A stretch of DNA of 64,000 nt from Flavobacteriales bacterium (GCA_018660685.1 JABJJW010000012.1:248001-312000), one strand, 5' to 3'; counted from the stretch's first letter, positions 23,716 through 32,488 are shown. Numbers and translations: made by a program. The notes: generated by a model from the letters alone, not told the origin.

Positions 23716-24450
23716 TTATTTCTCTGATGAACGATCCTTCTTCTTGCGCATACGCAGATTAAGAACCTCTACCGCCAGAGAAAAGAAGACGGCGAAGTAG
23801 ATATAGCCCTTCGGCACATGCACTTCTTGGAAAGGCAAGCCTTCGACAATGAGCATAAAGCCAATAAGGATCAAAAAGGACAGAGCCAACATTTGAAGCG
23901 TCGGATGATTGTTGATGAATTTGCTGATTCGTTCAGCGAAAATCATCATCACGATGATGGCGATGATAACGGCAGCAATCATTACTGGCAAATCATCGGA
24001 CATTCCCACAGCCGTCAAAATACTGTCAAAGCTGAATACAATATCCAGCAGGACAATCTGAGCGATGATGGAGGCAAAAGCATTTTTCTTGCTCTTTACT
24101 TCTTGTTCGTGTTCAACCCCAGCAACCTTCGCATGAATCTCAGTCGTGCTTTTTGCAAGCAGAAACAGTCCACCGAGCATGAGTATTATGTTCCTACCAG
24201 CAAAACCATAGCCCATGATTGTGAACCATGGGGTGGTTAATCCTATCAACCAAGAAATTCCTGCAAGCATCACAACCCTCACGATGAGTGCGAGAGCCAA
24301 ACCAATAAAACGGGCTTTAGGTTGCTGTTCTTCAGGCAGCCTGTTGGAGACAATTGAAATGAAAATTATGTTGTCAATCCCGAGGACAATCTCTAGGAAT
24401 GTCAACGTTAAAAGTGCTATCCAAGCTTCCGGTTGAAGAAAGATTTCCAC
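23716..24450 (-). CDS. TerC-family integral membrane protein
   Basis: A 244-residue polytopic membrane protein with about seven helices. The TerC hallmarks are ALLTLTFLEIVLGIDNIIFISI (acidic residues E19 and D26 within a helix), VLLDIVFSFDSILTAVGM later on, and the terminal AVEVLNLRMRKKK. Family members (TerC, Alx/YgaW-type, YkoY) are linked to metal homeostasis, especially manganese, and to tellurite resistance; the ion here cannot be read. The start codon is GTG at 24450. It precedes a small lipoprotein gene on the same strand with a 16 bp gap, which may be co-transcribed. Confidence 0.92.
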   Translation of the reverse strand: MEIFLQPEAWIALLTLTFLEIVLGIDNIIFISIVSNRLPEEQQPKARFIGLALALIVRVVMLAGISWLIGLTTPWFTIMGYGFAGRNIILMLGGLFLLAKSTTEIHAKVAGVEHEQEVKSKKNAFASIIAQIVLLDIVFSFDSILTAVGMSDDLPVMIAAVIIAIIVMMIFAERISKFINNHPTLQMLALSFLILIGFMLIVEGLPFQEVHVPKGYIYFAVFFSLAVEVLNLRMRKKKDRSSEK

Positions 24451-24466
24451 TTCCGCCTAGGTTAGG

Positions 24467-24697
24467 TTATTGGCACTGACACTTATATAGCTGCTCATAA
24501 GCCTTGACATCATCTCGCCATTCTTTTCTGGATAAGTAATATTCTTTCGCATCTCGATAGCACATGGAAGAGTCTTCCATGACAGAATCGCCGTTGATTA
24601 CTTTGATCTCACAATCGGTGCATTCAACGCAATTATAACAAGATGAAAAGCCTAAAGAGAGGGCGACTGTGGAAAGAGCGAGAATATAGTTGCGCAT
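24467..24697 (-). CDS. Small Cys-rich lipoprotein, 76 aa
   Basis: Starting at the ATG at 24697 (MRNYILALSTVALSLGFSSC) the protein has a lipoprotein signal with lipobox GFSSC, then a Cys cluster C-Y-N-C-V-E-C-T-D-C and two more Cys at the C-terminus (YKCQCQ), eight Cys in the mature part. The spacing C-x2-C-x2-C-x2-C looks like a metal-binding or disulfide-bonded module; no family is recognised. It lies directly upstream of terC on the same strand, so a metal-handling role is a reasonable inference but unproven. Confidence 0.68.
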   Translation of the reverse strand: MRNYILALSTVALSLGFSSCYNCVECTDCEIKVINGDSVMEDSSMCYRDAKEYYLSRKEWRDDVKAYEQLYKCQCQ

Positions 24698-24779
24698 GTA
24701 ATTGAATATCAAGGCCGAAATTACCGGAATCTCATTAACGGAGGTTGAGAAGATGTATTATTTGTTTCAAAGTCTTGGT

Positions 24780-24810
24780 TGGAAGATGGGTCTAGCTTCG
24801 TTCGAACCAC
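24780..24810 (-). repeat. Degenerate copy of the tRNA-His 3' end
   Basis: The 14-bp TGGAAGATGGGTCT at 24780-24793 is identical to 24861-24874, the acceptor and T-arm 3' half of the tRNA-His gene on the other strand. Beside it, read on the minus strand, GGTGGTTCGA then an unrelated 8-nt spacer leads into AGACCCATCTTCCA, which looks like a T-arm broken by an insertion. It lies 51 bp beyond the tRNA 3' end. Confidence 0.6.
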
Positions 24811-24819
24811 CAATGTTTC

Positions 24820-24854
24820 AAAAAAAAAGCCTGAACATTTCTGCTCAAGCTTTA
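24820..24854 (-). terminator. Intrinsic terminator after tRNA-His
   Basis: Read on the minus strand, AAAGCTTGA pairs with TCAGGCTTT (one bulge or wobble) around a 10-nt loop and runs into about nine T residues. It closes the tRNA-His transcript 5 bp after the mature 3' end. Confidence 0.8.
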
Positions 24855-24858
24855 TCCG

Positions 24859-24933
24859 GGTGGAAGATGGGTCTCGAACCCACGACCTCCTGAACCACAA
24901 TCAGGCGCTCTAACCAACTGAGCTACAACCACC
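24859..24933 (-). tRNA. tRNA-His (anticodon GTG)
   Basis: The minus strand gives a complete 75-nt cloverleaf: D-arm TAGCTCAGTTGGTTAGAGC, anticodon stem CCTGA/TCAGG with loop TTGTGGT (anticodon GTG, histidine), variable AGGTC and T-arm GTGGG-TTCGAGA-CCCAT. The extra 5' G (position -1, complement of 24933) is opposed by C73, the tRNA-His identity pair. CCA is not encoded. An oddity is the acceptor stem: GGTGGTTG against CTTCCACC leaves two consecutive U-U mismatches (5-68 and 6-67). A promoter-like element lies 29 bp upstream and a strong terminator follows. Confidence 0.9.
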
Positions 24934-24961
24934 ATTTCAAGCCCTTTTCGAAAAAGGGATG

Positions 24962-24990
24962 CGAAAATAAAAGTTCCAACTCAACTACAA
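24962..24990 (-). promoter_or_regulatory. Candidate promoter of tRNA-His
   Basis: On the minus strand TTG (24988-24990), an 18-nt spacer and TATTTTCG (24962-24969) resemble the Bacteroidetes TTG-N17-20-TANNTTTG promoter, one mismatch in the -7 element. It lies 29 bp before the tRNA 5' end. Between the two is a hairpin CCCTTTT/AAAAGGG (24942-24958) in the tRNA leader. Confidence 0.45.
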
Positions 24991-25030
24991 CGAGATGGAT
25001 GAATATTTGGGATGTATTTTTGTGAGATAG

Positions 25031-27145
25031 ATGCAGAAAGAGCACGTTTTACTTGATGTCAAAGGAATGACATGCACCCATTGTTCTGCTACGGTTTCAG
25101 GAATCATAGAGCAAGAGGGCGGTACAGACATTCATGTTGACTTCCTGATGGGTGAAGCAGAGTTCGATCTTGAATCGGCTGAGAAACTCGACAGAATCAA
25201 GGGAAGAATCCAAAGTGCTGGCTATCAAGCATCATTGGAGAGGATTGATTCAGGCAAGATCGAAACGCCACTCGTTCAAAAGAAACTCATTTGGACACTT
25301 CCATTCAGCCTCATATTATTTTCTCACATGTTTTTGCCGCAGGACAATTGGCTAAACATTGCTTGGGTGCAATTCGCACTGTCCCTTCCTGTTGTGCTCA
25401 TTGGTCTCAGTCACTTTGGCAAAAACGTCATCGAAAGTTTAAAAGTTGGTCAGACAACGATGGACGTTTTAATTCTTCTCGGCTCAATGAGTGCCTTTTT
25501 CTACAGTCTCTATGGAACATTGATGGTCAAAGGAGCTGCCCAGCATGACTTCCTCTTTTATGAAACCACTACTACCATCATCACCCTTGTCTTACTTGGT
25601 TATGTTATTGAACATCGGGCAGTGCTCAAAACAACGTCTGAACTCCGAAATCTCTTTCGCATGAAACCAGAGAAGGCGAAAAAGCTCGTCGGAGATGCCT
25701 TGAACCAGGTGGTTGAAGTAATAAAAGTGGAAGATCTTCAGGTTGAGGATCTGGTTTTGGTCAATAGCGGAGATAAAATTCCTTCCGATGGAAAAGTCAT
25801 GCACGGAGAAATTGAAGTGGATGAATCGATGCTCACCGGTGAATCCATCGCAATTTTAAAATCAAAGGATCATGTCGTGTTAGGCGGCAGCATTGTTCAG
25901 GAAGGAAATGCCAGTGTCCAAATCACCAAAACGTCCAGAGAAGGCGCGCTAAGTCAAATAATTCAACTCGTAAAACAAAGTCGTGCTGATAAACCAGAAA
26001 TACAGCGTTTAGCAGATAAAATGAGCGCTTGGTTTGTTCCCACTATTCTCGTGTTAGCAGCAATGACATTCTTAGGAAACAATTTCATATTAGAAGTTGG
26101 CACAACTGATTCCATGCTAAGGGCCATCGCAGTATTGGTGATTTCCTGTCCATGCGCCATGGGTTTAGCCACCCCCACTGCAGTCAGCGTTGGGCTCGGC
26201 TTAGCAGCCAAAGCAGGAATTGTCATAAAACGTGCAACGACACTCGAAGCCCTCAATCACGTCAAAACCATTGCCTTTGATAAGACTGGCACCTTGACCG
26301 AAGGAAGTTCCGGCCTCCGTTCAGAATGGCATACCAGCCAATATGATCAAAACCAAATGTTGGCCATCGTCTCCACGCTGGAACAGTATTCTAACCATCC
26401 TCTAGCTAAGCTGCTGACTAATAATGAGACCAGCGACGCCCAACTCACTGAAATAAAAGAAGTAAAGGGAAAGGGTCTTCAAGCCGATTGGAAAGGAAAA
26501 GCCATCAAATTAGGGTCAGCACTCTTCACCGGATCAAATAAAGATGCAGGATCAATCTTCTTGACCATCGACGATGAACTCGTAGTTCACTTTGAAGTTC
26601 AAGAAACAATAAAAGCCAGTGCAAAAGAGGTTGTTGAGCAATTGACTCATGATGAATTCAATGTTCTACTGCTCAGTGGTGATCTCGACCGGAAAACCTC
26701 GATGGTCTCCCAATCCCTTGGAATTGATCAATTTCAAGCAGAAATGCTCCCAGAAATGAAATTGGAAAGACTGCGAAAGGAAAAATCACAAAGCAGCATC
26801 GCCATGATCGGAGATGGCATCAATGACGCTCCTGCTTTGGCTGAGGCCAACGTTGGAATCAGCATTGGAAATTCCAATGCACTCGCTGCAGAAGCAGCAG
26901 AAGTGGTCTTACTCAATTCTTCGCTGCTCACGATTCCTCGGTTATTCCAGATCAGCAAACACGTTGTACGTACCATTAAGCAAAACCTATTCTGGGCCAT
27001 TGCATATAATGTTGTCGCCATTCCCCTAGCTGCATTTGGGTATCTGGATCCGATGCTTGCAGCCTTATCGATGGCATTTAGTGATGTGGTGGTTATAGGA
27101 AACTCCGTAAGATTGCGTTACACTCTTCCCCAAAAGATAAATTGA
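25031..27145 (+). CDS. copA: Copper-translocating P-type ATPase (P1B)
   Basis: 704 residues. One N-terminal HMA metal-binding domain carries DVKGMTCTHCSATV with Cys15 and Cys18. The membrane core has the translocation motif ISCPCAMG (Cys373-Pro-Cys375), the phosphorylated Asp417 in AFDKTGTLTEG, the P1B-specific HP motif in YSNHPLAKLL and the hinge MIGDGINDAPALAEANVG. CPC plus HMA indicates Cu(I) export from the cytoplasm. It begins 97 bp after tRNA-His on the opposite strand. Its last base overlaps the next gene (a TTG start within the TTGA stop), an arrangement shared with the glycosyltransferase that follows. No copper-binding regulator is nearby. Confidence 0.93.
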   Translation: MQKEHVLLDVKGMTCTHCSATVSGIIEQEGGTDIHVDFLMGEAEFDLESAEKLDRIKGRIQSAGYQASLERIDSGKIETPLVQKKLIWTLPFSLILFSHMFLPQDNWLNIAWVQFALSLPVVLIGLSHFGKNVIESLKVGQTTMDVLILLGSMSAFFYSLYGTLMVKGAAQHDFLFYETTTTIITLVLLGYVIEHRAVLKTTSELRNLFRMKPEKAKKLVGDALNQVVEVIKVEDLQVEDLVLVNSGDKIPSDGKVMHGEIEVDESMLTGESIAILKSKDHVVLGGSIVQEGNASVQITKTSREGALSQIIQLVKQSRADKPEIQRLADKMSAWFVPTILVLAAMTFLGNNFILEVGTTDSMLRAIAVLVISCPCAMGLATPTAVSVGLGLAAKAGIVIKRATTLEALNHVKTIAFDKTGTLTEGSSGLRSEWHTSQYDQNQMLAIVSTLEQYSNHPLAKLLTNNETSDAQLTEIKEVKGKGLQADWKGKAIKLGSALFTGSNKDAGSIFLTIDDELVVHFEVQETIKASAKEVVEQLTHDEFNVLLLSGDLDRKTSMVSQSLGIDQFQAEMLPEMKLERLRKEKSQSSIAMIGDGINDAPALAEANVGISIGNSNALAAEAAEVVLLNSSLLTIPRLFQISKHVVRTIKQNLFWAIAYNVVAIPLAAFGYLDPMLAALSMAFSDVVVIGNSVRLRYTLPQKIN

Positions 27146-28158
27146 GATCCGCAGTATTTATATCCTCCGGAATTGGCAATGCCATCCTAATGGTTCCCCT
27201 TATTAAGGCGTTGAAAGAACGCGGCAAGGTGGATGCCATCAGCACTTCGTCTTTTAAATCGCATGAGATTTTTGAAGGCTATGAGGACTCGCTGTTTGAC
27301 AATATCTTGGATATGGAAGGCGGAGTGAGTTGGTTGAAGTACTCAGCCCGTTTCAAAAAGACATATGATGTAGTCTACCTCGATTATTTCGCTGCAACCC
27401 GTAAAAACCTCACGCTCGCTCGAATGCTGGGAAAGCAGGTCAGAACAAATCACATTCCCGATGGTTACCCCAATCTACTGAAGCGTCGCGTCATCCACTC
27501 TCCGCCGATCGAAGATGTGCACGAAGGCATCCAATACCTTTCATTACTTGATGAGAAACCCACGAAATTGAAGCTCACCAGCGAGCATTTCGCACTCAAA
27601 CCAATCTTAAGCACTAGGTCGTTCGAAGGAGATTACATTACGATTCAACCGGGCAGCGGCAATAACATTGCCCCATGGAAATGCTGGCCGTTTGAAAACT
27701 GGCAAAAAATAATCGAATGGATTTCGCTGGAATATCCTTCGCTGCACATGGTCGTCCTAGGTGATGGATCTGAAACGGAAATGGTAAGTGCTATTGAACA
27801 CATTGAAAATGTTGAAATTCTAATTGGGCAAACCGAAATTCAAGAACTACCTGGCATTATTAGTGGCGCCAAGCTGCACATTGGCCAAGACAGTTCTATG
27901 CTACATATTGCAGGAACTACAAGTACACGTTCCGTTACAATTTGGGGAGGTTCCGATCCTGATTTTTACGGCTGGACGAAAATTGATCCGAAGAATCACT
28001 TTACAATTCAACAAAAGCTGGACTGTCATCCTTGCAGCAGATGGTTAAATCCTAATACATCAAAGGTTGATTTCCCAAGAATGTGCCCTGATTTCATGTG
28101 TTTACACGAGATCAAAGTGAGTGATGTTCAACAAGCAATTATGGAGGTGATCCATTGA
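27142..28158 (+). CDS. Glycosyltransferase family 9 protein (heptosyltransferase-like)
   Basis: A 338-residue GT-B protein. The N-terminal half opens RSAVFISSGIGNAILMVPL, the GT9 signature (G-x-G-D/N-x-x-x-x-P), and the C-terminal half contains ITIQPGSGN, VVLGDGSETE, LIGQTEIQELPGIISGAKLH and IGQDSSMLHIAG, the substrate-binding region of heptosyltransferases. The Cys-rich end (CHPCSRWLNP ... MCPDFMCL) is unusual for the family. It acts at the cytoplasmic face in building lipopolysaccharide core or another surface glycan. The start is TTG at 27142, overlapping the copA stop by 4 bp, and it overlaps the flippase gene downstream. Confidence 0.85.
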   Translation: MRSAVFISSGIGNAILMVPLIKALKERGKVDAISTSSFKSHEIFEGYEDSLFDNILDMEGGVSWLKYSARFKKTYDVVYLDYFAATRKNLTLARMLGKQVRTNHIPDGYPNLLKRRVIHSPPIEDVHEGIQYLSLLDEKPTKLKLTSEHFALKPILSTRSFEGDYITIQPGSGNNIAPWKCWPFENWQKIIEWISLEYPSLHMVVLGDGSETEMVSAIEHIENVEILIGQTEIQELPGIISGAKLHIGQDSSMLHIAGTTSTRSVTIWGGSDPDFYGWTKIDPKNHFTIQQKLDCHPCSRWLNPNTSKVDFPRMCPDFMCLHEIKVSDVQQAIMEVIH

Positions 28159-29441
28159 TGTTTAAATCCATTGCACATACATTGGGGACCAGGCTTGTAA
28201 TTGCTGTTTTCAACCTGATTCTTTTGTTCATCACTACCAAATTGATGGGTGCAGAAAACAAAGGGGAGATTAGTCTTTTGGTCCTCAATCTGAGTGTTGC
28301 CACGATCATTAGTGGATTATTTGGTGGGCCATCATTGGTGTATTTAGTGCCTCGATTCCCAATGAAGAACATCCTTGGGATCAACTACGTATGGACTATT
28401 CTATCTTCATTGGCAGTAACTGCATTCTTGTCTTTTGAATTCCTTCCTTCCAGCATTTCATTGGACAAATTTTTCTTTCTGAGTTTAATGGAATGCACAG
28501 TTGCGACCCACATGATGGTGTTGCTCGGCAAGGAAAAAGTGGCTCAACACAACTACCTCCAAATAATCAAGATTGCCGTCGTTATCGCCCTACTCTCTTA
28601 TTATAAATTCTATGGTGAAGCCTTAAACTATTCAAGTTTTGAGTTGGCCTATGCTTTTGGGTTGGGAAGCGCCTTCCTCATTTCCATTCTTGCTATCATC
28701 CCTTCTCAGGCAACATCGCAAAAGGCTGTATCGTTGATTGAAACAATTCGCGCTTGTCTCAAATACGGAGCAACAGTGCAGATTGGAAACATCGCCCAAT
28801 TACTCAATTACCGCCTTAGCTTCTATCTTCTCGAAATAATGATCTTACCTCCTCAACTCGCATTGATTCGAATTGGAGTCTACAGTGCTACACTTCAAGT
28901 CTCAGAAGCCTTATGGCAATTCGCTAGAAGTGTAAGTATTGTGCAATACAGCGCTGTCTCCAATATGGAGGACAAATTGAACGGGTTGAAAATATCAATG
29001 CAACTGGCAAGACTTAACGGTTCCGTCACCATGACTGGCATAATTATTCTCTCGGTCATTCCTGAAAGCTTGTATGTTCTCGTTTTCGGACAGGAGTTTC
29101 AAGAGATTAAATCTCACTTTTTGATTCTTGCACCTGGTATATTGGCATTAAGCTACTCCAATGCCTTTAGCCATTTTTTTGCCGGTATCGGACTCCATCG
29201 AATTAATACAGAATCGTCCGTTTTCGGATTGATTCTGACCGTTCTCGTTGGAATTCCGTCCATTTCCTATTTCGGAACCATGGGCGCTGCGTCCACTGCG
29301 TCTTTAGTGTACTTTGCTCAAACGATCTACCAATTTGTGCGGCTCCGACAAAAATTTGAGACGGGCCTATCAGAACTAATTCCTGATCGTGATGACTTGG
29401 TCCAGTTGTTATCCCTCATAAGGAAATCAACTAAAGCCTAG
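28158..29441 (+). CDS. Polysaccharide flippase (Wzx/oligosaccharyl-flippase superfamily)
   Basis: A 427-residue integral membrane protein with about twelve hydrophobic helices and the MOP/PST family N-terminus MFKSIAHTLGTRLVIAVFNL, then a charged LMGAENKGEISLL loop. These proteins move lipid-linked sugar repeat units across the inner membrane. The ATG at 28158 is preferred; the TTG just upstream would merely add one residue. It overlaps the glycosyltransferase stop by one base, so the two are probably translated together and share a surface-glycan pathway. Pairing with the O-antigen-ligase-like gene at 56.2 kb is possible but they are 27 kb apart. Confidence 0.85.
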   Translation: MFKSIAHTLGTRLVIAVFNLILLFITTKLMGAENKGEISLLVLNLSVATIISGLFGGPSLVYLVPRFPMKNILGINYVWTILSSLAVTAFLSFEFLPSSISLDKFFFLSLMECTVATHMMVLLGKEKVAQHNYLQIIKIAVVIALLSYYKFYGEALNYSSFELAYAFGLGSAFLISILAIIPSQATSQKAVSLIETIRACLKYGATVQIGNIAQLLNYRLSFYLLEIMILPPQLALIRIGVYSATLQVSEALWQFARSVSIVQYSAVSNMEDKLNGLKISMQLARLNGSVTMTGIIILSVIPESLYVLVFGQEFQEIKSHFLILAPGILALSYSNAFSHFFAGIGLHRINTESSVFGLILTVLVGIPSISYFGTMGAASTASLVYFAQTIYQFVRLRQKFETGLSELIPDRDDLVQLLSLIRKSTKA

Positions 29442-29532
29442 TGACGGTGGGATTTCTGAAATCAATTTGAACGATCAATTTTATAAATTTGTTGATTCTA
29501 AATTCACATTTGTCTAAACTAAACAGTAATTC

Positions 29533-32436
29533 ATGAAAAGGTTTCTACTATCTGCCTCTGCGGCACTTATTTCGTTTTCTGGCTTCTCGCAAGCTCAGAA
29601 CCAAGCGCAAGTGAGCCCGGAAATAGCGAATAAGAAAATCTCTATTCCGGTGCAAATGGTTGCTAACCCGAATCCTCAACCTCCCAAGGAGATCAAATCG
29701 TATCCTACATCAGGTCAACGAAATCTCTTAGAAGTTGAAATCGGTACATCAACTTACGACTTGCAATCTAACTCTGCTATTCAGTGGAGATTAATCAACC
29801 ATGAGAATGGTACTCTATCAGCTTCCTGGACGTACAGTAATCAAAATAGCTGGGCCACTCGTGGAACTGGTTATAATTTCTTTAACGGTACATCTTGGGG
29901 CAGCGCTCCAACTTCTGAAATCGAAACAGAAAGAACGGGTTGGCCAAGCATGATGGCAACATCAAGCGGCCGCGAAGTGATCGTTTCTCACAGTACAGCG
30001 AGTAGCATACTCAGAAAGGTAGAAAGAAACACAATCGGTTCTGGAACATGGGCGCAGGCTAATCAGGACACCTTGGCTTCGCAAGTATGGAACAGAGGTC
30101 AGGCCTCTGGAAATACACTTCATGTTGTTTGTATGACAACTCCCGCTGCAAATGGCGGAACAGTCTACAACGGCATGGATGGAGCATTCCTTTACAACCG
30201 ATCTACTGACGGTGGAATAAGTTGGGATATCATTGATTACCAAATTCCTGGAACTGATTCATCTTATTTCGATGGATTCGACGGTGATAGTTACTCAATC
30301 GACGCAAAAGGAAATACAGTTGCTGTTGTAGTTGGAGGCCTTGGAAGAGGTGTGCAGCTTTTCAAATCAACAAACAATGGAGTTTCTTGGACCAAGACTG
30401 ATGTTCTATTATCAGATGTATGGTTCGTAGAAAGTGCTACTGTAATCGATACAACTCTTGAGGATAGACTATACACTTCCGATGGAAACGTAAATGTTAT
30501 AATTGATAATGATGGAATGTGTCATATTACTTATGGTACAATGTACATTGCTAACGCTGATGTCACTGACGGATTGATCACATACTATCCAGGCACCAAC
30601 GGTATTGACTATTGGAACGAAGATTACCCTGGTCCTTATGGACTTACTATAACGGGTGCTCTCGACCTTGATAATTCAGGTGCTCTCGAGATCACTGATT
30701 GGGGTCAATATCGATTTGCTGGTCTGGCATCTCAACCTAAAGCAGGTATCGCTAGTGATGGGTGTATCTATCTTGCTTACAGCGCAGTTCAAGAATTGCT
30801 CTCGAATGGTTCACAAAACTATCGACACACATACGTTATGCGTTCTTGTGACGGTGGATGTTCTTGGTCTGAACCAATCGACGTTACTGGAGATCCTGCA
30901 AATGCATTCTCAGAATGTGTTTACGCTTCTATGGCGAGAAGAGTTGATGATGATGTCCACATGGTTTACATGAGTGATAACGAGCCAGGTATTGCCGTTT
31001 CAGGTGATGAGGATCCTGTTGTGACTAATAAAATCTTCTACTTGAAAGAGGATGTTGATCGTTTTGACACTACTGAGTTCTGTCCAGTTGCCATCGTTGG
31101 TGACAGCGAACTGTGTGTTGGATCAGGTGCTTCTGTAGCACTTTACGCGATTGGTTGTGCTGCAAGTTATACTTGGAGTGGACCAAGCGGATTCAGCAGC
31201 TCTAATCAAGTTGTAAATGTTGGAAATCTTGGAACTTACACTTGTGTATTCTCTACCGATTGCGGAAGCCAAACATTGACATTCAATGTTGTTGCTTACT
31301 CAGGAACTGGAGGGCCAAGCGTAACTATGAACGGTACAAACCTTAATATGTGTCCCGGTGATACATCAACCTTGACGGCAAATACGTCGGTTGGAGGTCT
31401 ATCCTATTTCTGGAGTACTGGTTCAAGTGATTCAGCAATCGTTGTTACAACTACTGGAACATTTACTGTAACAGTTTCTGACTGTAATGGTGGAACAACT
31501 GTAGCATCGATTACGATTACTCAACCTACTACTGCTCCTACAGCTGTTGTCGCTGGTGATCCAACGATTTGCCCAGGTGGTACTTCTGTGATTAATGTGT
31601 TCCCAGTATCTGCTGGTTCTTACAGCTGGAGTACAGGCGGGTCTGGAACATCTATTACCGTGAGTGCCGCTGGAACATACACTGTCACCGTTTCTAACTG
31701 TGGTGGATCTGCTACAGCAACTTATACTGTAACTGCTGAACCTCTACCTGTGGCTGTTGTTACTGCCCCAGCTACTGAAGGATGTGATGGTGATGTTCTC
31801 ACTGCTACCGCTTCTGGAGGTGACACATACGAATGGAGTGATGGATCTACAAGTGCGAGCATTTCGGTTAGCGTTGTATCAACTGGAACTTACACCGTAA
31901 CTGTTACAAATGCATGTGGTGATGAGGATACCACTTCTATCAACCTTACTATTCACGAATTGCCAGCTGCTCCTGTGATCAGCTCGACAAGTTCAGGGGT
32001 TACATCTTCACAAACTGGAGGTGGATCACACATGTGGTACGTTGGTGGAATTCTTCAGTCTGAATCAGGAAGCGTTCTCGGAAACGATGAAAGCTATGCT
32101 GGTCAGAACATCTACTGCATCTACACAGATGAGAATGGATGTGAGAGTGCTTCTTCTAATACTGTAGTTTCAGTTGAAGAATTGGGAGCAATCGCAACCA
32201 TCGGTGTTTATCCTAATCCAACAGATGGAAGATTCGAAATAAACTTCGGAGCATTCACTGGTGAGATGAACGTTGAGATTTCTAACAGCCTAGGACAAGT
32301 TGTTTACTCAACTCAACTACAGGTTAACGCAAATCAAATTGAAGCAATCGATCTAAGCGGACTCGTAAAAGGAGTTTATCAAGTTTCACTTCAGGGTGAG
32401 TCTGGTAAGCGAATTGAGAGCTTAATCATCGAATAA
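29533..32436 (+). CDS. T9SS-exported protein with Asp-box (BNR) repeats and Ig/PKD-like domains, 967 aa
   Basis: Signal peptide 1-20 (ending GFSQA), then a beta-propeller-like region with Asp-boxes STDGGISW (about residue 224), STNNGVSW (about 280) and SCDGGCSW (about 438), as in sialidase-type propellers; three to four beta-sandwich repeats (GASVALYAIGCAASYTWSGP, LTANTSVGGLSYFWSTGSSD, INVFPVSAGSYSWSTGGSGT) from about 520 to 830; and a C-terminal type A sorting domain (IGVYPNPTDGRFEINFGAFT ... IDLSGLVKGVYQVSLQ). It should cross the outer membrane through the type IX system and be anchored or released. Sialidase catalytic residues were not identified, so the enzymatic activity is unknown. Synonymous-codon use is unusually T-rich (ACT, GGT, GTT), which suggests high expression. 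Confidence 0.82.
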   Translation: MKRFLLSASAALISFSGFSQAQNQAQVSPEIANKKISIPVQMVANPNPQPPKEIKSYPTSGQRNLLEVEIGTSTYDLQSNSAIQWRLINHENGTLSASWTYSNQNSWATRGTGYNFFNGTSWGSAPTSEIETERTGWPSMMATSSGREVIVSHSTASSILRKVERNTIGSGTWAQANQDTLASQVWNRGQASGNTLHVVCMTTPAANGGTVYNGMDGAFLYNRSTDGGISWDIIDYQIPGTDSSYFDGFDGDSYSIDAKGNTVAVVVGGLGRGVQLFKSTNNGVSWTKTDVLLSDVWFVESATVIDTTLEDRLYTSDGNVNVIIDNDGMCHITYGTMYIANADVTDGLITYYPGTNGIDYWNEDYPGPYGLTITGALDLDNSGALEITDWGQYRFAGLASQPKAGIASDGCIYLAYSAVQELLSNGSQNYRHTYVMRSCDGGCSWSEPIDVTGDPANAFSECVYASMARRVDDDVHMVYMSDNEPGIAVSGDEDPVVTNKIFYLKEDVDRFDTTEFCPVAIVGDSELCVGSGASVALYAIGCAASYTWSGPSGFSSSNQVVNVGNLGTYTCVFSTDCGSQTLTFNVVAYSGTGGPSVTMNGTNLNMCPGDTSTLTANTSVGGLSYFWSTGSSDSAIVVTTTGTFTVTVSDCNGGTTVASITITQPTTAPTAVVAGDPTICPGGTSVINVFPVSAGSYSWSTGGSGTSITVSAAGTYTVTVSNCGGSATATYTVTAEPLPVAVVTAPATEGCDGDVLTATASGGDTYEWSDGSTSASISVSVVSTGTYTVTVTNACGDEDTTSINLTIHELPAAPVISSTSSGVTSSQTGGGSHMWYVGGILQSESGSVLGNDESYAGQNIYCIYTDENGCESASSNTVVSVEELGAIATIGVYPNPTDGRFEINFGAFTGEMNVEISNSLGQVVYSTQLQVNANQIEAIDLSGLVKGVYQVSLQGESGKRIESLIIE

Positions 32437-32456
32437 TTCGAAGACAATTGTGAATG

Positions 32457-32488
32457 AAAGCCTTCCGTCTCTGACGGAGGGCTTTTTT
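32457..32488. terminator. Terminator between the T9SS protein gene and bshB1
   Basis: Thirteen-bp stem AAAGCCTTCCGTC (32457-32469) with GACGGAGGGCTTT (one G-T pair) around a 3-nt loop, followed by a T-run on the plus strand. It lies between two convergent genes and probably stops transcription from the plus side; the minus-strand gene ends at its right edge. Confidence 0.85.

Noticed and set aside
23818-24240. 140-codon plus-strand ORF opposite terC
   Set aside because: Fully antisense to a well supported TerC gene; no family motif.
24702-24893. 63-codon plus-strand ORF ending ...KMGLEPTTS
   Set aside because: It is the antisense of tRNA-His and its terminator; this ending is a known false-gene signature of tRNA antisense reading.
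29466-29491. TTTG...TAAATTTG promoter upstream of the T9SS gene
   Set aside because: The spacer between elements is only 14 nt, outside the 19-21 nt range of the consensus.
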